Assembly: GCF_023898865.1 (NCBI RefSeq)
Contig: NZ_JAGSOV010000050.1
Span: 38,201 to 102,200, forward strand
Length of the DNA: 64,000 nt
From: Pseudonocardia humida
Lineage (GTDB): Bacteria; Actinomycetota; Actinomycetes; Mycobacteriales; Pseudonocardiaceae
Reading direction: 5' to 3'
Shown one piece after another: positions 16,193 through 26,346 of the stretch. The translations under genes and the position numbers were made by a program. Below the pieces are notes generated by a model that worked only from the letters and a program-made list of their open reading frames with translations, did not search any database and had not been told where the DNA came from. The stretch's first letter is position 1, and the number at the start of each line of letters is the position of its first letter.

Positions 16193-16603
16193 ATGGACCT
16201 CACCATCCACCAGGCCTTCCTCCCGCACGAGGACCCGGAGGCCACGCTGACCTTCTACCGCGACACCCTCGGCTTCGAGGTGCGCAACGACGTCGAGTAC
16301 GGCGGGGTGCACTGGATCACCGTCGGGCCGCCCGGCCAGCCCGACACGTCCATCGTGCTGGCCCCGCCGGCCGCCGACCCCGGCATCACCGACGACGAGC
16401 GCAAGACCATCACCGAGATGATGGCCAAGGGCACCTACGCCGGCATCAACCTGGCGACGAAGGACCTCGACGGCACGTTCGAAAGGCTGCAGTCCGGCGA
16501 CGCCGAGGTCGTTCAGGAACCCACCGACCAGCCGTGGGGCGTGCGCGACTGCGCGTTCCGCGACCCCGCCGGCAACATGATCCGCATCTTCGAGGTGCGC
16601 TGA
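16193..16603 (+). CDS. VOC (glyoxalase/bleomycin-resistance fold) protein
   Basis: A 136-residue protein with the paired beta-alpha-beta-beta-beta units of the vicinal oxygen chelate fold: LTFYRDTLGFEV in the first and WGVRDCAFRDPAGNMIRIFE in the second, the final Glu being a usual metal ligand. Family members bind metals and act in detoxification or drug binding. It sits between an AraC regulator and a UvrA-like ATPase, which favours a role in resistance to a DNA-active or reactive compound (inference). No strong ribosome site precedes the ATG, so it may be coupled to the AraC gene. Confidence 0.85.
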   Translation: MDLTIHQAFLPHEDPEATLTFYRDTLGFEVRNDVEYGGVHWITVGPPGQPDTSIVLAPPAADPGITDDERKTITEMMAKGTYAGINLATKDLDGTFERLQSGDAEVVQEPTDQPWGVRDCAFRDPAGNMIRIFEVR

Positions 16604-16635
16604 TCCGTCCCGCCGCCCCGACCCCTGGAGACCCC

Positions 16636-19023
<2,388 letters not shown>

Positions 19024-19080
19024 GGCCGGGGCCACCGACCGTCGCGCAACGGCTGGTGGCACCCCGACGACCTAGATCAC

Positions 19081-20475
19081 GTGGACCTGCCGAGCCTGCG
19101 CGCCCTGCCCCTCTTCGACGGCCTGACCGACGCCCAGCTCGTCGAGCTGGCCGCCGCCGGCGCGGAGGTGCGCATCACGCCGGGCGTCGCGCTGTTCGGC
19201 GAGGGCGAGCCCGCCGACTCCTGGTGGGTGCTCGTCGAGGGTGCCGTCGACCTCGTGCGCCGGATCGGGCGCGAGACCGCCGTCGTCGGGCGGATGGACG
19301 TGCCGGGCCGGTGGGCGGGCGGGTTCCGGGCGTGGGACCAGCACGGCGTCTACCTCGCGACCGGGCGCGGCGCGCTCGACGGGTGGCTGCTGCGGGTGCC
19401 CGCCGACGTGCTGCGCGACCGGACCAGCGCGTGGTTCCCGTTCGGCGCCCACCTGGTGGAAGGGGTGTTCGGCACCGCGCGCGCGATCGAGTCGACGGCG
19501 CGCCAGCGCGCCTCCCTGCTCACCCTGGGCACGCTCGCCGCCGGTCTCGCCCACGAGATCAACAACCCGGCGGCCGCCGCGGCCAGGGCGTCGGCCGCGC
19601 TGGAGGAGGCGACCGGTGCGCTGGTCTCGTCGGTGGTCCGGCTCGTCGACGGCGGGGTGTCGGGCGCGCAGTTCGGTGCGATCGAGGCGCTGCGCCGCGA
19701 GATCGCGCCACCGGCCGAGGCCCTCGGTCCGCTGGCCATGGCCGATCACGAGGACGCCCTGACCGACTGGCTCGCCGACCACGACGTCGACCGCGACTGG
19801 ATGATCGCGCCGGCGCTCGCCGCCGCCGGTGTCGACCAGGCGTGGTGCGACCGGGCCGCCGAGGTGCTCGCCGGACCGACGCTCGCGCCGGGCCTGGAGT
19901 GGGTCGCGAGCACGCTGTCCGTGGCGGCCCTGCTCGCGGAGGTGAAGGACTCGACCCGCCGGGTGTCCGAGCTCGTCGCCGCGGTCAAGTCCTACTCCCA
20001 GATGGACCGCGCCTCGCTGCAGCACGTCGACGTCCAGGAGGGGCTGGAGAGCACCCTGGTCATGCTCGGCCACAAGACGGGACCCGGGATCCAGGTCGTG
20101 CGCCGCTACGGCGCCGCCGTCCCCCGGATCGAGGCGTACGCCGGCGAGCTCAACCAGGTGTGGACGAACCTCGTCGACAATGCGCTCGACGCGATGGACG
20201 GCTCGGGCACGCTGCGGATCGAGACCCGGTCCGAAGGCGCCGACGTCGTCGTCGAGATCTCCGACACCGGACCGGGGATGGCGCCGGACGTGGCGGCCCG
20301 CGCCTTCGAGGCCTTCTTCACCACCAAGGAGGTCGGCAAGGGCACCGGCCTCGGTCTCGACACCGCCCGCCGCATCGTGGTCGACCGCCACGGCGGCGGG
20401 ATCGAGATCGACGCCCGGCCGGGGGAGACGGTGCTCCGGGTGCGGATCCCCGTCCGGTCGCGGGCGGGCGGCTGA
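19081..20475 (+). CDS. Sensor histidine kinase with N-terminal cyclic-nucleotide-binding domain
   Basis: A 464-residue soluble protein with GTG at 19081. Residues 8-110 look like a cyclic-nucleotide-binding barrel (LPLFDGLTDAQLVELAAAG and GEGEPADSWWVLVEG). The kinase part has an H-box LAHEINNP (His near 158), an unusual spacer of about 150 residues, the N-box NQVWTNLVDNALDAM, DTGPGM and GKGTGLGL, and ends in a short strand. There are no membrane helices, so it probably reads a cytoplasmic nucleotide. No response regulator lies next to it, so it is an orphan or its partner is elsewhere. Similar proteins in actinobacteria sit beside thioredoxin reductase-type genes. Confidence 0.85.
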   Translation: MDLPSLRALPLFDGLTDAQLVELAAAGAEVRITPGVALFGEGEPADSWWVLVEGAVDLVRRIGRETAVVGRMDVPGRWAGGFRAWDQHGVYLATGRGALDGWLLRVPADVLRDRTSAWFPFGAHLVEGVFGTARAIESTARQRASLLTLGTLAAGLAHEINNPAAAAARASAALEEATGALVSSVVRLVDGGVSGAQFGAIEALRREIAPPAEALGPLAMADHEDALTDWLADHDVDRDWMIAPALAAAGVDQAWCDRAAEVLAGPTLAPGLEWVASTLSVAALLAEVKDSTRRVSELVAAVKSYSQMDRASLQHVDVQEGLESTLVMLGHKTGPGIQVVRRYGAAVPRIEAYAGELNQVWTNLVDNALDAMDGSGTLRIETRSEGADVVVEISDTGPGMAPDVAARAFEAFFTTKEVGKGTGLGLDTARRIVVDRHGGGIEIDARPGETVLRVRIPVRSRAGG

Positions 20476-20712
20476 TGCCGCCGCGGGGCTCGTCGACGCT
20501 CACCGACCTGGCCGCGGTGCTCGGGTCGGCAAGGCCGCGGGGAGCGTGGTGGCCCGGCAGCTGGAGACGGCCGGGATGGCCGAGCGGGTGCCCGGGGGCG
20601 GCCGCGCCCACCGCTACACGAGCGCATCCCCGACCGGAGGTACCGGAACGGCGACCGGATCCCGCTCTGGCGGCACGTGCTGCAGGTCTTCCGGCTCGGC
20701 ATCGGCCGGTAG
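20476..20712 (+). pseudogene. Decayed winged-helix gene with several frameshifts
   Basis: No single frame is open, but three consecutive pieces in different frames look like real protein: STLTDLAAVLG, then VARQLETAGMAERVPGGG, then RIPDRRYRNGDRIPLWRHVL ending at a TAG at 20710. Together they could be a small MarR/ArsR-type or other winged-helix regulator. The piece order and stop support a decayed gene; the family is uncertain. The remaining bases to 20790 hold nothing that I can identify. Confidence 0.35.
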
Positions 20713-20790
20713 CGGGTGGGCACTGGCGGATGGCCGCCACCCGATCGACACGCTCACCGACGATCCGCACCGCGCCCCTAGCATGCCCGG

Positions 20791-21246
20791 ATGGTTTCCG
20801 TCCTCATCGAGGATCTTCCCCCCGACACCGCGGACTTCTTCCACCGACGCGCCCGTCGGACGGGCGCCGCGTCGGTCACCGAGCACATCCGGCACGAGCT
20901 GATCACCCTGGCGACCGAGCGGGCCCCCATCGACAACGTGGTGGACTTCGCCCGGGAGAACCCCACCCGCCGCCTCCCCCCACCGGAGATCGACCGGGAC
21001 GCGACGGCGCTGGCGAACGCCTACGCCCTACCGGCCGAGGCCTGGGACACGCTGTGCCTGCGTGCGGCCGCGACGGGAGTTCCGGTCAGCGAGTACGTCC
21101 GCGGCGAGCTCGTCGCGTTGTCCCGCCGGACCACGACCGAGGACCTCATGTGGCAGTTCGTCGAGGCGAAGGAGGCCGACCCGAACTCCGACGTGGACCT
21201 CGACGCCATCCGCGACGCGATCCGGTACGCCCGCGGCGAGGACTGA
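20791..21246 (+). CDS. Orphan antitoxin-like protein with two ribbon-helix-helix-like units
   Basis: A 151-residue protein with ATG at 20791, possibly read from a leaderless or near-leaderless message (no ribosome site is visible, and TAGCAT lies just upstream). Residues 3-42 (VSVLIEDLPPDTADFFHRRA) and 75-118 (ALPAEAWDTLCLRAAATGVP, then SEYVRGELVALS) both resemble the strand-helix-helix of FitA/Arc-type antitoxins, so the protein may be an internal duplication. The acidic tail could be the toxin-binding part. No toxin gene adjoins it; the next feature is the attachment-site repeat at 21344. Confidence 0.5.
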   Translation: MVSVLIEDLPPDTADFFHRRARRTGAASVTEHIRHELITLATERAPIDNVVDFARENPTRRLPPPEIDRDATALANAYALPAEAWDTLCLRAAATGVPVSEYVRGELVALSRRTTTEDLMWQFVEAKEADPNSDVDLDAIRDAIRYARGED

Positions 21247-21343
21247 CCGACGGAGCCGCGTCCGGAGCGACGCGGACGGCCACGAGATCGGTCCCTCATC
21301 CTGTTCCAGCAGATGAGGGGCCGTGTCGTGTGGTCACCGCGAG

Positions 21344-21388
21344 GGTGCCCCCGGCAGGATTCGAACCTGCGCTCCCGCCTCCGGAGGG
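21344..21388 (-). repeat. Attachment-site repeat, copy A (tRNA-Arg 3' end)
   Basis: These 45 bases are identical to 50554-50598 of the complete tRNA-Arg(CCG) gene: the 3' acceptor strand, T arm, variable loop and anticodon-stem part. It is not a full tRNA. It marks the left end of the outer element. Confidence 0.9.
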
Positions 21389-21480
21389 TCCGCTTCGCCG
21401 TCGCTCAAGTCGACTACCTGCAATAATGTTCCGTCCGGCATCGCTGGTTCGGCTCCAACCGACCACGTTCAACCCTGGTT

Positions 21481-21500
21481 CGCACCACGAGCCGCACCAT
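21481..21500 (+). other. Putative integrase arm-type site, element 1 variant
   Basis: CGCACCACGAGCCGCACCAT lies 137 bases inside the left attachment copy, at nearly the same distance as the related site of element 2 (139 bases). It differs from that site only by TT to CA at two symmetric places. Confidence 0.55.
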
Positions 21501-22124
21501 GCCGCTGGAGAAGATCAGCCAGTTGATGGACGCTCGAACGGCGTAGCGCGTGCGTGTTCGAGAAGTTCGGCAGCTCGATCGCGCGTCCCCTGCCCTCGAT
21601 CCCTATGGGCGACTACGAGCGTGGCGCGGTGCCTCCGCCCGGACCCTGTGCCCGCCTATATCCACTCTGTGGCCCGTCTCGCCGTCGAGTTGCACGTCGG
21701 GTTGCATGCAGGGCACCGTCAGTTGTCACGACCTTTGGGCGGCTCCCGGGCCCCGAGCCATCGGCGTGCCATCCGTCATGAGCTGTGCCAAGTTGCCCGC
21801 GGCGCCCCGTCGATCCTGGTATGTGGCCCAGCCCCGCCGAGTGCCGACACGGTGACCAGCCAACTGTGTTGAAGCCTTCTCTACTTGTTCAAGGCAGCGC
21901 CTGCGCCGCCGCTGTCAGGGCTATGCCCGATGACCCGCATGAGCGGTACGACGGGGCGTTCGGCCTCCGGCCGGCCCCCGCCGGACCGCGCGGGTCAAGT
22001 CAGAGGACCTACATCTAATGCATCTAGTGAACCCTTGCCAACCTGGCTCGGCCTGGTCAGCGGGTGCGCGGCGTGGCGTGACCACAAATGGGTGGAGCTC
22101 CTGGTAGACGGGCGATTGCTGAGA
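21501..22124. other. Non-coding or decayed stretch
   Basis: No supported gene. One short frame reads MPLEKISQLMDARTA at 21499-21543, reminiscent of the C-terminal part of a tyrosine recombinase, but it stops at once. Inverted arms AGCTCCTGGT (22096-22105) and ACCAGGAGCT (22138-22147) flank the end of the broken gene that follows. Confidence 0.4.
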
Positions 22125-22271
22125 TCAATCCGCCTGACCAGGAGCTTCAAGGTGCTGTTCTACCCGTCCGGGATGACCGAGGAGCTCGCCCGGCCCGGCC
22201 TCGGGCACCGGGAGGTCGAGGAGCGCCTCGTTCTCAGGGCCGCCGTACTGCGTGAAGCCGTATGCCTTCAT
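22125..22271 (-). pseudogene. 5' fragment of an NADPH:quinone oxidoreductase gene
   Basis: From ATG at 22271 the frame reads MKAYGFTQYGGPENEALLDL and then PVPEAGPGELL, the standard N-terminus of MDR-type zinc-free quinone reductases. After about 34 residues the family likeness ends and a stop follows at 48 residues, against about 310 for the family. Oxidoreductases are common targets of ECF41 sigma factors, one of which lies nearby. Confidence 0.7.
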
Positions 22272-22305
22272 GCGGCAATTGAAGCCCGGGCGTCGGGGAT
22301 GCGGC

Positions 22306-22704
22306 TCAGAACATGCCGTGCGGGTTCGCGGGCTCCTCGGGAACCGGCTGCACGACGTCCCAGTGCTCGACCACGAGACCGTCCTGGATGCGCAGGATGT
22401 CGACGGCGGCGACGTCACCCGTCGGCAGGGCGATGCGGTTGTGGACGGCGACCAGGGGGTCGTCGGCGATGATCCGCCGGACGTCCGTGCCGGCCTCCAG
22501 CAGCGCCTTTCCCGCGGGTGTGCGGAAGAAGTCGCCGAAGGCCTGCAGCCCGGTGGCCGTGGCGGGATCGTGGGCCACCCTCGGGTTGTGCGAGACGAAG
22601 TCCGGGTGCAGCAGCGCGAGGGCGCCGTCGAGGTCGTCTGCGTCGAGCAGGGCGAAGAGATCCAGCACCAGGTTCCGGTTGACGTCGACTGTGGACGAGG
22701 TCAT
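22306..22704 (-). CDS. SnoaL-like (NTF2-fold) protein
   Basis: A 132-residue protein with ATG at 22704 behind GGGAGGA. It has the cone-fold pattern of SnoaL-like proteins: LFALLDADDLDGALALLHPD, then FVSHNPRV, a GLQAFGDFFRT helix, VHNRIALPTGD and the end strand VVEHWDVVQPVPE. Members bind or convert small hydrophobic molecules. It is divergent from an ECF41 sigma gene that itself ends in a SnoaL-like domain, so it is probably a target of that factor (inference). Confidence 0.8.
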   Translation of the reverse strand: MTSSTVDVNRNLVLDLFALLDADDLDGALALLHPDFVSHNPRVAHDPATATGLQAFGDFFRTPAGKALLEAGTDVRRIIADDPLVAVHNRIALPTGDVAAVDILRIQDGLVVEHWDVVQPVPEEPANPHGMF

Positions 22705-22754
22705 GGGTGTCCTCCCTGTGGGTTTCGACCACACGACGCGCGGCGGCTCCCGAA

Positions 22755-22782
22755 CGTCACACGCCCGGTGGTGGTAGACGTC
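22755..22782 (+). promoter_or_regulatory. Possible ECF41 autoregulatory promoter
   Basis: CGTCACA (22755-22761), 17 bases and CGTC (22779-22782) approximate the TGTCACA...CGTC promoter reported for ECF41 sigma factors, just upstream of the sigma gene. Read on the other strand, the same TGTGACG block is followed after 16 bases by CGTC and points at the SnoaL-like gene, so the -35 block may be shared. Confidence 0.45.
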
Positions 22783-22787
22783 GTGGT

Positions 22788-23660
22788 GTGACGAGCGACC
22801 CGGTCTTCGAGGGCCATCGGCAGGTGCTCTTCGGGGCGGCGTACCGGATGCTCGGCACCCGGGCGGACGCGGAGGACGTGCTGCAGGAGGCGTGGCTGCG
22901 TTGGAACCGGATCGACCGCGACGAGGTGGACGAGCCGCGCGCGTACCTGTTCCGGCTGGTCACGCGGCTGGCGCTGGACCAGCTCCGGCGGGTGAAGGCC
23001 AGGCGCGAGGCGTACGTCGGTCCGTGGCTGCCGGAGCCCCTCCTCACGTCGCCGGGGGCCGAGGAGAGCACCGAGCTGACCGAGTCGCTGTCGATGGGCC
23101 TGCTCGTCGTGCTGGAGTCGCTCACCCCGGTCGAACGCGCGGTCTTCGTCCTGCGCGAGGCGTTCGGGTTCTCCCACGCCGAGATCGCGGAGATGACCGG
23201 CCGCACGGAGCGCGCCGTCCGCCAGCTCGCGTACCGGGCGCGCCGGCACGTCGATGCCCGCCGGCCGCGCCGGGCGGCCACCCCCGCGGAGCACCGCGAG
23301 GTGACCGAACGGTTCCTGGCCGCGGCGATCGGCGGTGACCTCGCCGCGCTGCTCTCCGTCCTCGCCCCCGACGTCGCGTTCGTCGCCGACGCGGACGGCA
23401 GATCGGAGACGCCCAGGCAGCCCGTGCGCGGAGCCCGCGAGGTGGCCGAGTACTTCGTCTCCGTGGTCCCGTTCTGGCCACCGCACCTCGGCGTCGAGAT
23501 CATCCCCGTGAACGGCGGCCCTGGCGCCCTGATCACCACGGACGGGCGGCCGTTCCTGGTCTTCTCCTTCGACATCGACCCGGCCGACGGCCGATTGCGG
23601 GAGATCGACGCGGTGCTCAACCCCGCCAAGCTCCCCGGCCGTGACCGCGTGGAGCGATGA
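22788..23660 (+). CDS. ECF41-family RNA polymerase sigma factor (SigJ-like) with SnoaL-like C-terminal domain
   Basis: A 290-residue protein; GTG at 22788 gives the family start DPVFEGHRQVLFGAAYRML. Region 2 is clear (TRADAEDVLQEAWLRW and EPRAYLFRLVTRLALDQLR), as is region 4 (LTPVERAVFVLREAFGFSHA, EIAEMTGRTERAVRQLAYRA). Residues 165-290 form a SnoaL-like domain that in ECF41 proteins contacts the sigma part and tunes its activity in place of a separate anti-sigma factor. Divergent from a SnoaL-like gene. The position inside the outer mobile remnant suggests that it came in as cargo. Confidence 0.9.
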   Translation: MTSDPVFEGHRQVLFGAAYRMLGTRADAEDVLQEAWLRWNRIDRDEVDEPRAYLFRLVTRLALDQLRRVKARREAYVGPWLPEPLLTSPGAEESTELTESLSMGLLVVLESLTPVERAVFVLREAFGFSHAEIAEMTGRTERAVRQLAYRARRHVDARRPRRAATPAEHREVTERFLAAAIGGDLAALLSVLAPDVAFVADADGRSETPRQPVRGAREVAEYFVSVVPFWPPHLGVEIIPVNGGPGALITTDGRPFLVFSFDIDPADGRLREIDAVLNPAKLPGRDRVER

Positions 23661-23723
23661 TTCCGGGCCATCGCGTGCGACTCGTCTCCTGACCCGATCC
23701 ACCGACCTCCCAGGAGGAACACG

Positions 23724-24035
23724 ATGCCGACCCTCACCGTCCCGGGCGCACACCTGTACTACGAGGTGCGCGGCACCGGCCCGCTCGTGGTGCTCGCAGG
23801 CGCCCCGATGCACGCGGAATCGTTCGCGCCGCTCGCCGACCTGCTCGCCGCGGACCACACCGTGGTCACCACCGACCCCCGTGGCATGAAGCGCAGCCCG
23901 CTCGACGATCCCGACCAGGACTCGACCGAGCTCCGGGCGGACGACCTCGTCCGCCTCATCGCCCACGTCGACGCCGGACCGGCCGCGGTGTTCGCTTCGA
24001 GCGGTGGTGCGGTCACGGCGCTTGCCCTCGTCCAG
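23724..24035 (+). pseudogene. 5' part of an alpha/beta hydrolase gene, truncated
   Basis: A good ribosome site (GGAGGAA) precedes ATG 23724. The first 104 residues are typical: LYYEVRGTGPLVVLAGAPMH, then DPRGMKRSPLD and the elbow FASSGGAVTALALVQ. After the latter the likeness to hydrolases ends at about 24035 in a new sequence, so acid and His residues are lost. A recombination junction is the simplest reading. Confidence 0.7.
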
Positions 24036-24049
24036 CCCGAGCCGGGCCG

Positions 24050-24226
24050 CCGAGCTCGTTGCCGATCGCGTCGGTTGTGCAGCGCAGCCGGAGCTTCGTG
24101 CGGGCCACGGGCGAGTGGCGCGGCATCCCCGCGGTCGCGGATGCGCACGAGCTGGTCCGGGCCGTCACACAACGCCTACGGACGGAGCGGGGCGGGGTGG
24201 TCGAGTGTCGTTCAGACACCGACTAG
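24050..24226 (+). pseudogene. 3' fragment of an unknown gene
   Basis: One frame reads FVRATGEWRGIPAVADAHEL and VRAVTQRLRTERGGVVE before a TAG at 24224. It looks like real protein sequence but has no start, and the piece before it belongs to a hydrolase. The parent family is not recognised. It overlaps the start of the next gene by 22 bases. Confidence 0.35.
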
Positions 24227-24883
24227 ACCTCGACCCCATCGACGCCGACTGGTCGGCCTTCGCCGCGCTGGAGCGCATGGAAAGCCACTGGGACCGGCCC
24301 GATTGGCCACCGGGCCGGACTGCCTACTACTGGTACCTCGATTTCACCGGCCACCCCGAGGTGCGAAAACTGGCGAGCCGCTGCCAACAGGTCGTGGCCG
24401 GCGAGCACTTCGATCCCGTCGCCGCCGACGGGCTGCACATGACTCTGGCAAAGGTTGCATTCGCTGACGAGATCGACCAAGCCGGGCTGAACCGCGTCGC
24501 GCGGCCGCGAGCCGCGCCGTGGCCGGGATCGGCGCGATGCCGGTGACGGTCGGCCCGTTGGCCGGATCCGTGTGACGTTGAGTTTCAGCGCCTCACCGCG
24601 AGCCGCGATCGACGACGTTCGGACGGCCCTGGTGCGGGCAACCCACGACGCCGGGTATCCGGCCGATTCCGACGCGGCGGGCCGGTTCCGCCCGCACGTC
24701 GGCATCGCCTACTGCAACCGAACGACCGACGCTCGGCCCATTATCGAGCAGGTCCGCGAGCTGCGGAAACTCGATCGCGTCACCGTGCACGTCCGCGACT
24801 GCGTCCTCGTCGCCCTGACCCGGCACGAGCGGTCCTACATCTGGCGGGTCCGACACCGCCTCCCGCTGAGTCCCGCGCGGTGA
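24205..24883 (+). pseudogene. 2'-5' RNA ligase / cyclic phosphodiesterase-like gene with two frameshifts
   Basis: From GTG at 24205 the frame gives WDRPDWPPGRTAYYWYLDF and the first H-x-T-like motif HMTLAKVAF, then departs near 24500. Another frame carries AVAGIGAMPVTVGPLAGS up to about 24570, and a third carries VTLSFSASPRAAIDDVRTAL and the second motif PHVGIAYCN to a normal end at 24883. The 2H phosphoesterase fold is thus complete in pieces but split by two indels, so the gene is probably dead unless the sequence has errors. Confidence 0.65.
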
Positions 24884-24974
24884 CGACGGGCTGAGCCCTG
24901 CCCGGCTGAGCTGCGGGAGAGTCGAACGCCTGCAGAAGATCAACATCCTTCCACGGATTATCTGAAGCGTCGAT

Positions 24975-25039
24975 ATTCTTTTCCAGAATATCGGGATGAG
25001 CTGCATCGGTCCTGACATGCGAAGATTCTGTACGAGAAT
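24975..25039. promoter_or_regulatory. Pair of identical palindromic operators ATTCT-N5-AGAAT
   Basis: ATTCT-TTTCC-AGAAT (24975-24989) and ATTCT-GTACG-AGAAT (25025-25039) have their centres exactly 50 bases apart, about five helical turns, in an AT-richer gap 100-170 bases before the excisionase gene. The first extends to CGATATTCT and AGAATATCG. They look like a repressor or activator pair binding on one DNA face. No other feature was found between 24884 and 25142. Confidence 0.6.
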
Positions 25040-25142
25040 AAGCTATGTCAAGCCTGGCGTAGGAGTTTCGTAGGGCTGGGTCCTTACTCGGTGTGCGCGG
25101 TTCGCAATCCCGCGAGTCGCACCGAGAGAGGAACCAATCAAA

Positions 25143-25433
25143 GTGCAAACGACGAGTTCCACAGCGAACGCCGCAGAGGAGCGGCCGAGCTTCTACACGG
25201 TCGCCGAGGTCGCCCGGCTGTTGCGGGTGAACCGGGCGACGATCTACCGAGCGATCGCTGCCGATGCCTTTCCGGCGGTGCGGGTGCGGGGCCGGTACGT
25301 GATTCCCGCGGTGGCGCTGGACCAGCTGGCCGCCGAGGCGGCTGTGTCCGGCGCGGTCGTGGACGTGGCCGCGATCGCGGCCGCGCGGCGGATCAGCCGC
25401 GAGGTCGCCCGGATGATCGGTGGACGGCCGTGA
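25143..25433 (+). CDS. Excisionase-type helix-turn-helix protein of element 1
   Basis: A 96-residue protein with GTG at 25143 after AGAGGAA. The MerR/Xis-like fold is clear: FYTVAEVARLLRVNRATIYR, then AIAADAFPAVRVRGRYVIPA, where the Arg/Val strand forms the wing. A longer C-terminal helix follows (DVAAIAAARRISREVARMIG). It is the counterpart of the protein at 31393 in element 2. Two identical operators lie upstream. Without an integrase beside it, it could still act on the neighbouring element's ends. Confidence 0.8.
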   Translation: MQTTSSTANAAEERPSFYTVAEVARLLRVNRATIYRAIAADAFPAVRVRGRYVIPAVALDQLAAEAAVSGAVVDVAAIAAARRISREVARMIGGRP

Positions 25434-25561
25434 GCCGCCGGGGCCGAGGCGCCGACGGGCGCAACGGTGGCCGCGACGACTTCGGACGCGACAGGCGGTA
25501 CCGGCGTCGCCAACGACGGGCCGCGCAGCATCGGGCCGACCGGCGACGCGAGCGGCGGGCT
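25430..25561 (+). pseudogene. Truncated small basic gene downstream of xis
   Basis: GTG overlaps the excisionase stop (GTGA), as in the transfer operon of element 2. The frame reads SRRGRGADGRNGGRDDFGRD then a very Arg-rich part, and runs at about 25561 into antisense integrase sequence. The original 3' end was lost at the deletion junction. No function is assigned. Confidence 0.4.
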
Positions 25562-25771
25562 GCGCTGCTCGTCTACCTGACCGATGAGGCGCGTTCGCGC
25601 CTTCTTCGCCTCGGCGAGGGCGCGCGGCCCGGCCGGCACGGTCTCGGTCAGGTAGTGCCGCTTGCCCGACAGCGGGTCGACGCCCGCGTAGACCTTCACG
25701 CGCAGGGAACCACTGGCGAGCTTCTCGATCTCGCCGCGCTGCCGTTCCGACGACTTGCGGGCACTCGTCAT
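25562..25771 (-). pseudogene. N-terminal fragment of a tyrosine integrase
   Basis: The 70 codons from ATG 25771 match the arm-binding domain of tyrosine recombinases: RGEIEKLASGSLRVKVYAG, DPLSGKRHYLTETV and ALAEAKKARTRLIGQVDE. The catalytic domain is gone. The same order of blocks (VYAG-DPLTGKE-...-VDE) is seen in the integrase at 50461, so the two are related but not identical. Position and orientation next to the attachment repeat are the same as in element 2. Confidence 0.8.
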
Positions 25772-25850
25772 GGTGCGAGGCTAGGACGACTCGCACCACG
25801 TATGGCCCCATGCGAGCTGGTCCACCTGCTTGGACCAGCCGCCTGACCTG

Positions 25851-25894
25851 GGTGCCCCCGGCAGGATTCGAACCTGCGCTCCCGCCTCCGGAGG
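25851..25894 (-). repeat. Attachment-site repeat, copy B
   Basis: Forty-four bases identical to the 3' part of tRNA-Arg(CCG) at 50553-50627. It is the left end of element 2 and at the same time the right end of the older element 1. The tRNA 5' half is absent. Confidence 0.9.
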
Positions 25895-25989
25895 CCGGGT
25901 GGCCAGGTGATCCTGACAGCCTTTGGCTGACCCACCAGAGCCTTCTTTGGGCGCGACCTGTCCGTGGTAGCCGCCAGCGGCCGGTACTT

Positions 25990-26009
25990 CGTTCCACGAG
26001 CCGTTCCAT
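25990..26009 (+). other. Putative integrase arm-type site, element 2 left end
   Basis: CGTTCCACGAGCCGTTCCAT is found again at 50484-50503 near the right end, with no change. It lies 139 bases inside the left repeat. The surrounding 25895-26346 holds no gene that I can support. Confidence 0.65.
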
Positions 26010-26346
26010 GAGGTGGTTGCAGCAGGCCGGCTGGTCGGGCCGCCCAAACTGGCGAAAGCCGACAAGACTGCGCCGAGCTCAAGGCGTGGTTGCACCTCGG
26101 CAGCGGGTTTGCCTTTATCGAGGTTCCGGAACGACGACGAGTCACGGAGGCGAGACCGACACACGCGGCGAGGTGGCCGACGGCGGGGGACGTCGAGCCG
26201 TCGCCCGACGATGCTGGATCTTCAACACGGCCCGGACCCGAGGCCGGGCATCGAGGTCAGGACCTCGGCAAGAGGGGTCTGTAGATCTCACTACAATTCT
26301 CGCGGCCTGTGCGGTGGTAGGACGATGTCGTGGGCGACAAGCGAAC

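Larger units (their letters stand above)
21344..25894. mobile_element. Remnant integrative element 1 (outer, deleted)
   Basis: Bounded by copies of the tRNA-Arg 3' end at 21344-21388 and 25851-25894. Its right end has an excisionase gene, a truncated small gene and the first 70 codons of an integrase pointing away from the attachment site, which is the same order of ends as in element 2. Nearly everything between the excisionase region and the integrase has been lost at a junction near 25561. The left part carries decayed cargo plus a SnoaL/ECF41 sigma pair. Confidence 0.75.

Noticed and set aside
21344..21388. A second and third tRNA-Arg gene at 21344 and 25851
   Set aside because: Only the 3' 44-45 bases are present; the acceptor 5' strand and D arm are missing.
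21499..21543. Integrase C-terminal fragment (MPLEKISQLMDARTA)
   Set aside because: Only about ten residues look alike and the fragment overlaps the arm-site repeat, so chance is likely.
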